Of a stretch of 64,000 nt of DNA, positions 55,360 through 64,000 are shown piece after piece. Origin of the DNA: Tenrec ecaudatus (taxonomy: Eukaryota > Chordata > Mammalia > Afrosoricida > Tenrecidae); assembly GCF_050624435.1 (NCBI RefSeq), contig NC_134536.1, forward strand, positions 50,503,258 to 50,567,257. The letters are read 5' to 3'. Both the position numbers and the translations under genes were made by a program. The notes beneath the pieces are model-generated. The model made no database searches. It saw nothing but the letters and a program-made list of their open reading frames with translations, and was not told the DNA's origin. Every line of letters begins with the position of its first letter. Position 1 is the first letter of the stretch.

Positions 55360-55726
55360 ATAAGAAAGTGCCTTTAAGAGGACGCAGGTAGCAAAGTTAG
55401 GAGACAAAGACTTCAAAGCAGCTAATATGATAAAACAAAACAAATACGTTACTGTAAGTGAAGGGAGAAGGAAGGACAACGTTTCATTAGAGAGAGTATT
55501 AATAAAGCAGCAGAAATTGTACTGAAGAATGCAGTGGTAAATTTCAAGTTCGACAGTGTAGTAATAGGAAATTTGGAAAATCACTGAAGGAGTTCATCAA
55601 TAGCTTTCAGTAAATGTGTGAGACGGAGCCGTCAACATTAAGTGATCTGCAGAATAGAGAAAAATAAAGGGGAAAACTGAACAGAGCCTTAAAAATGTGA
55701 CATTGACCACACCAACAAATGAATAA
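55360..55726 (+). pseudogene. HAL1/L1-type ORF1 fragment, sense, left part
   Basis: 'cattagagagagtattaata', 'aagcagcagaaattgtactg', 'gaaaatcactgaaggagttc' and 'gaaaactgaacagagcctta' match the coiled-coil half of old L1/HAL1 ORF1. It stops at 'accaacaaatgaataa', where an LTR-like repeat is inserted; the ORF resumes at 56372. Confidence 0.65.
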
Positions 55727-56371
55727 TGCTTAGTTACAGTCAATTAATATGGCCCCTCCAGCCATAATCCCTTGTGTGATGTTACAATTCTGGACTCTAT
55801 ACCTTTGTTGCTAAAATACCATTTTGGAAAGTATACTCTACTTTATAATGGACAGGATGAAGATGGGATTAAGACCCAACTTTAATAGTAGGTATAAACC
55901 AAGTCACACCTCTTGTTTCCTTGGGAATGGTTTTAAGACTCCACCTTAGTCAAGGGCATGACTTTTATACCACCCCCTTTGGATGATATATATATAATGG
56001 TACCACTAAACAGTCTGACATACACCATCTCACCTGGAAAACCAGATACTATGTCCGGACTAAACTAGAACTGCGGGTAGAAGGAAGAAAAAACATGCTG
56101 TGACTTTTGGACACTTTTTCCTTCCGGCTCTGAACCTTGCATTTGGCTCACCTCTCCCTGACTTTCAACTGGGAAAGATCTTTCTTTCGAGTTCGTGAGT
56201 TTATGGGGGGTGTTGCAGTGAATGGTGAATCAAAGACTGTGGGAATATAATCAAGGCAGTAGTAGGATTAAAATAGAACAGAATAGCATCTTGTAAAAGG
56301 TGGACATTTGCAACATCTTTAATTTCTAATTCCTGTGACTAGTCTGGTATTAATTATTCTAAAATACTACT
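55727..56371 (+). mobile_element. LTR-like repeat family 'B', copy 2
   Basis: Same motif series as 21050-21689, with a clear TATA stretch (gatatatatataatggtacc) before the 'ctcacctggaaa' block. Starts TG. GAATA and GAAAT on the two sides may be a decayed 5-bp TSD. About 645 bp; no internal coding sequence. Confidence 0.62.
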
Positions 56372-56790
56372 GAAATAGGAGTATCAAATGATGAGAGGAG
56401 TGGAGAGAAAGAGATAGAGAGAGAGAAATAACTAACAGAAGTTATTGTGGAAAACTTCCCAATTTGATAGAAAAAAATGAATATTGTATATATCCAAGGA
56501 GCTCAATAATTTCAGTATGATAAACACTAAGTGTTCTATTTCCAGATACATAAGAATACAACATTTGAAAGTCAAACAAAAAGGTAAACTGTTGAAAGTA
56601 GTAAAGGAAAAACAAATTGGATATACAAGTGAAACTCTGAAAGATTCACAGCTGATTTCTCATCAGAAATAATAGAGGTCAGAAGACAAGGGGGTGACAT
56701 ATGAAAAAAATTATCTGTCAACCAAGAATCTTATATTTAGAAAAATTATCCATTAAAAATAAGGCATCTTCTGGTTTGAGATGTCATATG
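56372..56790 (+). pseudogene. HAL1/L1-type ORF1 fragment, sense, right part
   Basis: 'gagtatcaaatgatgagagg' resumes the element. The frame 56484-56672 reads 'RYIRIQHLKVKQKGKLLKVV' (degenerate RRM end). 'cagctgatttctcatcagaa', 'gtcagaagacaagg' and 'tgtcaaccaagaatcttata' are C-terminal-domain landmarks of old ORF1. Confidence 0.72.
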
Positions 56791-57321
56791 TAAAAAGATT
56801 GGAAGCCATTAATCACATATACATGACAAAAATATAACCAGAACAACTGAAAAGCAATGCATTGTCGTAGGTCCACTGGCATCTGCAGGACATGCCACCA
56901 CGTTGAAATCTGGAAACATGAACACAGAGAATTGCTGGAGGTAGGGGTGAGCTTGCTTGAGAGTTAAAAACGACTTGGCAGCCAGTCTTAGAAAAGGCTG
57001 TCACATTTTAATGGTTTTATATCCAGAGATCTCCTAGGTTCTCAGGCTCAAGTGTTAAGAAGAATCCTCTCATGTTTCACAAAGGGAGAGAAAAAATAGC
57101 CATTTTAAATAGTACTTCAAGCATCCCCACAACAAAATCAGAAGAAGCAATGAAGCATCTTCAGCTTGTCTAGCCCTCTTGTTCTGGGTAAGGAGAGGGA
57201 AAGTGAGCCTGAGAAATAGTTCACAGGATCATGGGTCCAGGATTCAGGCCCATTAAAAAGCGAAATCATAATCTTAAAATTATAGAATGCTTTCCTTTCC
57301 CCACTCAATGTAATAATAAAA
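56791..57321. other. Unassigned sequence
   Basis: No gene or repeat recognised in 530 bases. Confidence 0.38.
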
Positions 57322-57540
57322 CCAAAACTAGAACTCACTGCTGTTGAGTTGATTTCGACTCATAGTAACCCTGCAGGATAGGGTAGAACTGCCCCTGTGA
57401 TTTTCTGAGACTATAACATCTTACAGTAGTAGAAAGCCCTATCTTTCTCCCGTGGAGTAGCTGGTGGTTTTGAACTGCTGACCTTGCAGTTAGCAGCGTA
57501 ACTCATAACTACTACTCTAAGAGGGCTCCTTTTCAACATA
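57322..57540 (-). repeat. AfroSINE, antisense, full length
   Basis: 'gaactcactgctgttgagtt', 'tcgactcatagtaaccctgc', 'aggatagggtagaactgccc', 'gtggttttgaactgctgacc' and 'ctaagagggctcct' cover the whole SINE from tail to head. This is the clearest lineage marker in the window. Confidence 0.88.
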
Positions 57541-57639
57541 CTCATAGTGGATTTTGACTGAGACAATGACAAGACAGAGATTCTATTTTAAAAAAGTAGT
57601 TGTTACGGAAACTTAGATATCCAGGAAATAGATAATGAA

Positions 57640-57800
57640 ACAAACAAGACAACTTGGTCGCCTATAGCTATAGCATCATTGATCAGAGTCCTACTTACAC
57701 CACAAAGGTCCTATTTCCAAATAAGATAACATTGACAGGTTCCAGAGTTAGAACTTCAACATATCTTTCTTGACATACAACTCAACCCAAGAGAACATCG
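57640..57800 (+). mobile_element. MaLR-type LTR 3' part, sense
   Basis: 'cctatttccaaataagataa', 'cattgacaggttccagagtt', 'agaacttcaacatatctttc' and 'acaactcaaccca' match the 3' (U5) end of MaLR LTRs. The 5' part is not seen. Confidence 0.6.
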
Positions 57801-58207
57801 TGCTGAAGGTTATGAAATTTGAAAGAGAGATAGATGTAGAGTCCCCTTTATTCACAACAATCCTGATGATTTGCCTTGATATTCCTTAAAATTCTACAAC
57901 AAAATTCAGAGAACTGATGGTGAATGTGTCTAGATCAAAAAGAAACAAGTGTCAGCTCCAGGCCAACTCCAGAGGGATGCAGGGTCGCGTGTTACAGGCG
58001 CTTTAAATATTGTCTTTATTAAAACCTGATCTGACCACCTGTCAGAAAAGTTCTAATCACCTTGTTAGGATGTATACTTTTAACAGTCATAGGGTTAGTA
58101 TATCCATATTCTAATGAGAATACAAATAGTCTTGTTTTCATGATATAGAAAGAAGGTAATTGTTCTGTCTGAACACTGGCTTCACCAGTGTCTTTTAATC
58201 TAACTCT
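57801..58207. other. Unassigned sequence
   Basis: No gene or repeat recognised. Confidence 0.38.
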
Positions 58208-58325
58208 TAATCCAAAATCATTTATTGAGAGCCTGTGTTGGGTCAGTTCTCATGGGAGTGACAGTAAGGGCAGCTTAAAAATAGCTTTTAAGATACTATG
58301 GTCTAGTTAAAGGAGACAGGTAAGA
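58208..58325 (+). repeat. L2/MIR-class fragment, sense
   Basis: 'atttattgagagcctgtgtt', 'gggtcagttctcatggga' and 'actatggtctagttaaagga' follow the L2/MIR3-type order. Family assignment is approximate. Confidence 0.5.
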
Positions 58326-58519
58326 TGTGTTCAACCACGTATTACTATCAGTGCACTTCAATTTGAAGAAAGGGGAAATAAAAAATGAATCGAGATTTCT
58401 GCAAGTTTTATGGAGGAGGAGGGAGGAAGACATCATATTAGAAGAAGTGACATGGGAATAAAGCTTACCAAGTCAAATATAAAAGTCCAATATATTTTTA
58501 GATATTGATAATTAAAAGC

Positions 58520-58740
58520 TGCAAATTAAAAATTATGTTTCCAAAAACTTTAAAAAGCATAACATTCCTTGGAATACACTTTTGAAAACTAAAGATGTGA
58601 AAGAGTTCCACTCTAAAACTACAAAAGATTGTTTGGAAAAAATAGATGAAAGATATACCTTATCTGTGAATTAAAATACTCAATAATTTTAAGATATAAG
58701 TAATCCTTAAATTGATCTATAGATTCAGTTCAATCAACAG
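58520..58740 (+). pseudogene. Old L1 ORF2 fragment, sense
   Basis: 'cattccttggaatacacttt', 'aaagatgtgaaagagttcca' and 'gatctatagattcagttcaa' match L1 ORF2 after the RT box (family residues L-G-I, K-D-L, Y-R-F). Truncated by the young L1. Confidence 0.68.
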
Positions 58741-58751
58741 GCTTCTTTTTT

Positions 58752-58822
58752 AATCATTTTATTAGGGGCTCATACAACTTTTATCACAATACATCTATCC
58801 ATCCATTGTGCCATCATCATTT
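58752..58822 (-). mobile_element. Very short L1 3' tail, antisense
   Basis: 'atcattttattaggggctca' plus about 50 bp of 3'UTR with an internal deletion, placed immediately before a second, longer L1 3'UTR start in the same orientation. Confidence 0.75.
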
Positions 58823-58825
58823 TCT

Positions 58826-60290
58826 TTTTAAAATCATTTTATTGGAGGTTTATAAAACTCTTATCACAATCCATAATACATCCATTGTATCAAGCACATT
58901 TGTACATTTGTTGCCATCATCATTCTCAAAACATTTTCTTTCTAATTGAGCCCGTGTTACCAGCTCTTCACTTTTCCCCTCCCTCCCTGCCCCTACCCTC
59001 AAGAACCCAATGATAATCTTAAAATTATTTTTTTTTCATGTCTCACACTGTCCAAAGTCTCCCTTTGCCCACTTTTCTGTTGACCATCCCCCAAGGAAGG
59101 GGTGATATGTAGATCATTGTGATCTATTCTCCCTTGCTCCCTCCACCTTCTCCTTCCACTCCTGGCATTGTTATTTCCATTATTGGTCCTGAAGGGCTTA
59201 TCTGGCCTGTATTCCCTGTGTCTCTAGCTCTTATCTGTACCCATGTACATGCTCTGTTCTACCTGGATTTGTAAGGTAGAATTTGGATCATGATATTGGG
59301 GTGGGTGCCCAAGGAAGCATTAAAGAACTAGAGGAAAGTTGTATGTTGCATCAGTGCTATACTGCACCCAGAATGACTCATCTCTTTCTTGTGATCCTTC
59401 TATAAGGGGATGTCCAATTGTCTACAAATGGGGTTTGGGTCTCCACTCTTCATAACCCTCATTCACATTGATATGATTTTTTTTGTTCTGGGTCTTTGAT
59501 GCCTGATACCTGATCCTCATGATCACCTCATGATCATACAGGCTGGTGTGAATCTTCCATGTGGACATTTTTGCTTCTCAGCTAGATGACTGCTTGCTTA
59601 TCTTTGAGTGTTTAAGACCCAGAAGCTATATCTTTTGATAGCCAGGCACCATCAGCTTTCTTCACCACTTTGCTATGCAATCATTTTGTCTTCAGCGCTC
59701 ATTTGGGAAGGTGAGAATCACTGAATGCCAGGTTACTAGAACAAAGTGTTCTTGCATTGAGGGAGTACTTGCGTATAGGCCCAATGTCCATCTACCACCT
59801 TAATACTTAACATATAAGTAGATGTACATATATATATTTCCATATAATTATATATAAATATATTTACATATGTAGATACCTATATTTATACCTCTATAAT
59901 GCATGTTGCATCCTAGTTCTTTCCTCAATTTCTTTTTACTTTCCTCTTGTCCCTCTATCATGTTCAGTCTTCATCTGGCTTTCAGTAATTTCTCTCGTTG
60001 CATTGCTCTTGATCAAACCCTACCAGGCATTCTCCTCACCATCAATGTTAGATCACTTGTTGTTCACCTATCCCTGGATTTGTTAATACCCACTTCCCCT
60101 TACCCATCTCCCCTCTTCCATTTCACTCCTGAATTGTCAGTCCCATTGTTTTCTCCTCCAGATTGTTTATCCCACCTATCTGATCTATATAGACATGCAG
60201 ATACAATAATAGGCAGGAAAACATGACCGGGTAAAACAAAATAAAAGAAAACCAAACAACAACAACAACAAAAATGACAAAAAGAGATAA
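58826..60290 (-). mobile_element. Young L1, 3'UTR only, antisense
   Basis: 'ttttaaaatcattttattgg' opens about 1.46 kb of 3'UTR with all landmarks, up to 'gattgtttatcccacctatc' and an (AAC)n patch. It is 5'-truncated and meets an L1 3'UTR of opposite orientation at about 60300. Confidence 0.86.
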
Positions 60291-60299
60291 CCTACTTAA

Positions 60300-62275
60300 T
60301 GCATAAATCCCAGGTTGAGATACAGGCACTTTTCCAGGACTCTGATCCAACTCAAGGATGCAAATGGCAGCCAATTAAAAAGGAGGGGAATAAAGAAAAA
60401 AAAGAAAAGGAGCAGGATGGGGAATAGGGCACTAATACACCCATGGGGAGGGTATTGTCTATGTCTCCACAGAAAGGGACCAGACCACATCCCAGAGTGC
60501 CAGCCTTCAGAGTAACACACTGGCATGGAGCATTGAACTAACAGAGAGGAAAACGGGGCCAGAGCCAAACCAAGCTATGCTGCTCCCTCCCCAGAAGAAG
60601 TAAATACAGAGGACAACACTAAAGATGTAGCTCAGGGAGAGAGGTGGATCTTTCCAGACCACACAAGAATAAATGAGGAGGGAGAGAGAGAGATAGAGAG
60701 GAAGAAAGCTATGGCTTGCCAAGCTCCAAGGACAACATCTCTGCTTAGAGCAGCTAGTGCATTGAGAGAACTGTAGGGCCAGTCCCACCACAAGACATGG
60801 TGTTCCCCCACTAACCCATAGCACTATGGGACACACCACTGGAGACATTGAGCAGAAAGTGTGTCCAATCTGCCCCATGCACAGTGGGGTGAAAGGCGAA
60901 GGGAGTGAAACTGGGCAGCAAGAAGAGCATTGTAACCAAGTCCCCAAGGAATCCTGAAAAATAGAATTCTAACTTGGGGGACAGGGCTTGACACCTCATT
61001 AGATAATCAGAAAGCATACATAAGGTTCAGTAGACAGACCAGGACAATACAGTGTTTTGTTTTGCTTTTCTTCTCTCTTGTTCTGTTTTGATATATTATG
61101 TTTGATTTTTGTTTTTGTTTTAGTTTTTCTTTTGTCCAATGTCTATCTACCTAACATAGGCAGGATGAATGATCCTGAGGAGAAAATTCTGCGACCAGCA
61201 GTTCTGGGGGCATGGGAGAGGATGGGATGGAGGGGGGAGTGGGTAGCTAACAAACTCAGTGATAAGGGAATAACAAAAGCTCTAAAATTGATGAGGGGGA
61301 GGGTGTTTAATGCTGAGTGATGCTTTGGGCCTCTACTCAAGGCCTTCCTTAACACAAGAACACTTTCTTCTGATAACCTGGCACTCTTTGATACTCATCT
61401 TCCCAACCTGATCACTGAAGAAAAAATGGGTGCCTAAGTAAATGTGGTGAAGAGAGTGGATAGTGTCCCACTACAAAAGATATAGTGTCTGGGGTGTTAA
61501 ACGCTTGAAATCAAATAAGCAGCCATGTAGTGGGGAAACAATAAGCCCACATGAAAAAAGCACACCAGCCTGTGTGATCATGAGGTTTTGACAGGATCAG
61601 GCATCAAAAGATCCAAAACAAACAACTCTATCAATGTGAAATAGGGATCAACACCTTTAGTGTTGTCCTCTGTGTAGAGTCAAATACCATCTGTAGACAG
61701 TTGGTTGTCCCCCACCGAAGTTGTATGATTCGGGGAGGGATGATTCAATCAACATGTAGTATAGCATCCATGAATCACAGATCATTCCTCTAGTCCCTGA
61801 ATATTTCCTCAACCCCACTATTATGACTCAGCTCTACCTTAAAAATCTGGTTAGATCAGAGAACACACATTGGTACAGATAAGAGCTCTAAAACATTGAA
61901 TTCAGGAAAGATAAATCCCACTGGAACAGTGATATCATGAGGGTGGGGGATGGCAGGGGAGGGGGAAGAGTGAGAAAGCGGGAATTCTCACAAGGTTGGA
62001 TTTTTAGCCCCCCCCAAGGGATGAATAATAGAAATGTGGGTGAAAAGAGACAATGGACAATGTAAAATATGAAATAATAACTGCAATATATAGTTGATCA
62101 AGGATTCTGAGGGTGGGGGAGGTAGGGGAAAACAGAGATGCTCATACCAAGGGCTCAAGTAGAAAATATGTTGTAAATGATGATGGCAACATATGTACAA
62201 ATAAGATTGATATAATTGATGTATGGAATGTTCTAAGAGCTGTAAGAGTCCCTAATAAAATGATTAAAAAAGAAA
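60300..62275 (+). mobile_element. Young L1, complete 3'UTR, sense
   Basis: From the region just after ORF2 ('aatagggcactaatacaccc', 'gtctccacagaaaggg') to 'agtccctaataaaatgatta' and an A-rich tail: about 1.97 kb. No ORF2 remains. It pairs as an inverted repeat with 58826-60250. The 146-codon minus frame (60507-60947) is incidental. Confidence 0.84.
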
Positions 62276-62295
62276 CAAACAAAAAAAGAACTGCA

Positions 62296-62477
62296 GCTTT
62301 TAATATGGATTCAACTCAACGTAAAGTAACCAAAATCATCACAACTTGAGCAATGGAAAACATCATGATTAACTGAGTAAAGATTTAAATTGTCAATGAT
62401 TTTAATTAACTCAGAACCACAGTCAATGCTCATGTAAGCAGTAGCCAAGAAACTAAAGACTAGAGACATGCATAGAA
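62296..62477 (+). repeat. RTE LINE fragment, sense (post-YADD region)
   Basis: 'ggaaaacatcatgattaact', 'gtcaatgattttaattaact', 'cacagtcaatgctcatgtaa' and 'gcagtagccaagaaactaaa' match RTE downstream of the YADD box. Frame-broken. Compare 6430-6560. Confidence 0.68.
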
Positions 62478-63480
62478 CAAGCAGAAATTGAGCTCCACAA
62501 AAATAAATCTTCAAAATGCTGCTTGGTGTTGTACAGAATGCTGCTTGAACATGAGAGGAGCATTACAGAAAGAGGATGAAACCATAGAGGAGATAAAAGC
62601 CACCCTCCAACAGGCAATACAAGACTTAATGGACAAGGTAGCAAAACCAAGTAACAGGCTTTTCCAAAGACTAGAAGTATCAGAGAATCATACCAGTGAC
62701 CTTGAGCATAACGAGGCAGACTTCAACAAATGGGAAAGACAGTCAAACAAGACAATCAAATAAGCTAAATAAATCCTGAGAAAAATATCGGATGCCATGT
62801 ATACGAAAAATATCAGAATAAGTGGATTACCAAAGCAAGATACAACAAAGAAGTCAGTGGCAAAAATCAGGAGGGAATTCCTAAAGGAAAACTTCCCCAA
62901 TGATTGATACTCAGGCAACCATCCAGGAAGCAGAGAGGACAACAGCTGTACTGAATCAAAGGAAGAATTTGCCAAGGCATATAATAGTTAAACTATCCAA
63001 CTTTGAGGAAATGGAGAAAATCCTGAATGCAGCTAGGGAACAAAAGACAGTCAGCTATATAGGTACACAAATAAGAATATGTTCAGACTTATCAGAAGAC
63101 ACCAAGAAGATGAGAGAATGGATTAACATCTGAAAATTGAAAGAAAACAACATAAACCCAAGAATCCTATATCCAGCCGAATAATCTATTAAGATAGAGA
63201 AATGAGAGTCTTCCCAGATGAGGAAAAACTCAGAATACATTAAAAGAAACCCATATCTACAAAATATCCTTGCAGACCCAGTGTGGTCAGAAGAATAACA
63301 CTCACCAAGCACAAAAAGGAAATCACCACATAGAGCAACTCTACTCAGAGGTCTACACACTGATAACACCCCTAATATAACATTGACACAATGGTGAAAA
63401 GAAGGCAAGAATGAATGGCACACCAGTTCACACATGCACTAAGAAGGGAGGTAGGAAAACATTCAACATAAAAGGTAGGA
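62478..63480 (+). pseudogene. L1 ORF1 remnant, sense
   Basis: 62488-62763 encodes the coiled-coil part ('EDETIEEIKATLQQAIQDLM', 'VSENHTSDLEH'). 62900-63133 encodes the RRM end and start of the C-terminal domain ('RHIIVKLSNFEEMEKIL', 'GTQIRICSDLSEDTKKMR'). 63140-63300 continues the CTD in other frames. It aligns with ORF1 at 13.6-14.8 kb. The start is lost: RTE sequence replaces the N-terminus. The 'agaagggaggtaggaaaaca' near 63444 is the ORF1-ORF2 spacer. Confidence 0.83.
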
Positions 63481-63484
63481 CTTG

Positions 63485-64000
63485 ACATCACCGAGTCCAC
63501 TGATAGGAGTTATAACTCTGAAGGTCAATGGACTGAACATGCCCATTAAAAACCAGAGTAGTGAACTGACTTAGAAAACACAACCCATCGATCTGCTACC
63601 TACAAGAGGCATATCTCAAGCTTGTAGACAGAAATAGGCTGAGAATCAAAGGCTGGAGAAAAATATACCAAGAAAACTGCAATTAAAAAAAAAGCAGGGG
63701 TTCCAATCCTAATCTCTGACAAAATTGATCTCAAAGTGCAAGCCATAACAAGAGATAAGTAGGGGGCACTACATAATAATAATACTCAAGGGATCAGTAG
63801 ACCAATAACCAGGAGCATTATAAACATTTACACACCCAATGAGAGAACCAAGAAATGCATTAATCAAATGCTTCAGAAGATGGAAAAAGAAACCACAGGC
63901 TCAGCAATCATAGTAGGTGAGTTTAATACACCGCTCTCTGACAAAGATAGGTCACACGGAAAGAAGCGTGACAAGAGTTCGCCGAACTAAACTTTACAAT
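63485..64000 (+). pseudogene. L1 ORF2 N-terminal endonuclease domain, cut by the window end
   Basis: Conceptual translation shows 'ITLKVNGLNMPIKN' (EN start; the family has V-N-G-L-N), then 'LRIKG'-type, 'AGVPILISDKIDLKV' and 'IINIYTPNE', 'SAIIVGEFNTPLSDKDRS'. This is the AP-endonuclease that nicks target DNA. The catalytic G-D-F-N box reads G-E-F-N, so the first Asp is Glu, and there are stops and frameshifts. The rest of the element lies beyond the window. Confidence 0.82.

Noticed and set aside
60507-60947. 146-codon minus frame as a gene
   Set aside because: Antisense to an L1 3'UTR; no motif and no splice context.
58826-62275. Twin priming as explanation of the head-to-head L1 pair
   Set aside because: Both copies contain the 3' end with poly(A) signal and overlap over most of the 3'UTR; a 5' inversion would divide, not duplicate, the sequence.

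Overview
This window is mammalian nuclear DNA with no recognisable host gene. I see no exon series, structural RNA gene, CpG island, operon or CRISPR array. It is AT-rich, and more than half of it is mobile-element sequence of several ages. The lineage marker is a tRNA-derived SINE of the AfroSINE type. At least ten degenerate copies are present, on both strands, alongside RTE (BovB-like) LINE fragments whose 3' tails resemble the SINE tails. The dominant young repeat is an L1 with a very long (about 2 kb) 3'UTR ending in AATAAA and an A-rich tail. Together these point to an afrotherian mammal. From memory of tenrec (Echinops) sequence I favour a tenrec, but that was not searched.

Layout. 0-8 kb: unique sequence, RTE and SINE fragments, and one 0.9 kb antisense L1 3'UTR with a clear target-site duplication (TSD). 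8-8.9 kb: decayed mariner transposase. 9-14.8 kb: composite antisense L1 block, one part of which has ORF1 joined to the extreme C-terminus of ORF2. 16.5-17.7 kb: three-layer nest (RTE, then a solo LTR, then a TA-flanked DNA transposon with a GC-rich core). 17.9-22.4 kb: old antisense L1 broken by a young L1 3'UTR and two LTRs. 23-29 kb: mostly unique, with SINEs, RTE and an MLT1/MST-like LTR. 29.2-32.4 kb: two LTRs of one family in opposite orientation, one split by a sense L1 with an internal 247-bp tandem duplication. 36.5-38 kb: second mariner copy between L1 pieces. 38.5-43.1 kb: the longest L1 (4.5 kb, antisense, 5'-truncated in ORF2). 43.5-46.5 kb: MLT1-like LTR, then an antisense RTE split by an L1 showing the twin-priming (5'-inversion) signature. 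47.5-48.1 kb: unique, less AT-rich block that could be a conserved non-coding element. 49.9-50.1 kb: small minisatellite. 50.3-52.9 kb: old antisense L1. 55.4-56.8 kb: HAL1/L1 ORF1 split by an LTR. 58.7-62.3 kb: two young L1 3'UTRs head to head. 62.3-64 kb: RTE scrap and a sense L1 (ORF1, then the ORF2 endonuclease) running off the end.

Nothing here works together as a pathway. The content is a stratigraphy of retrotransposition: L2/MIR and old L1/HAL1, then MaLR, RTE, AfroSINE and mariner, then LTR families, then the long-3'UTR L1. All element coding regions I can read are broken by stops, frameshifts or truncation. Family names come from recalled sequence similarity, not a database search; boundaries are good to about 10-30 bp unless a TSD is given.
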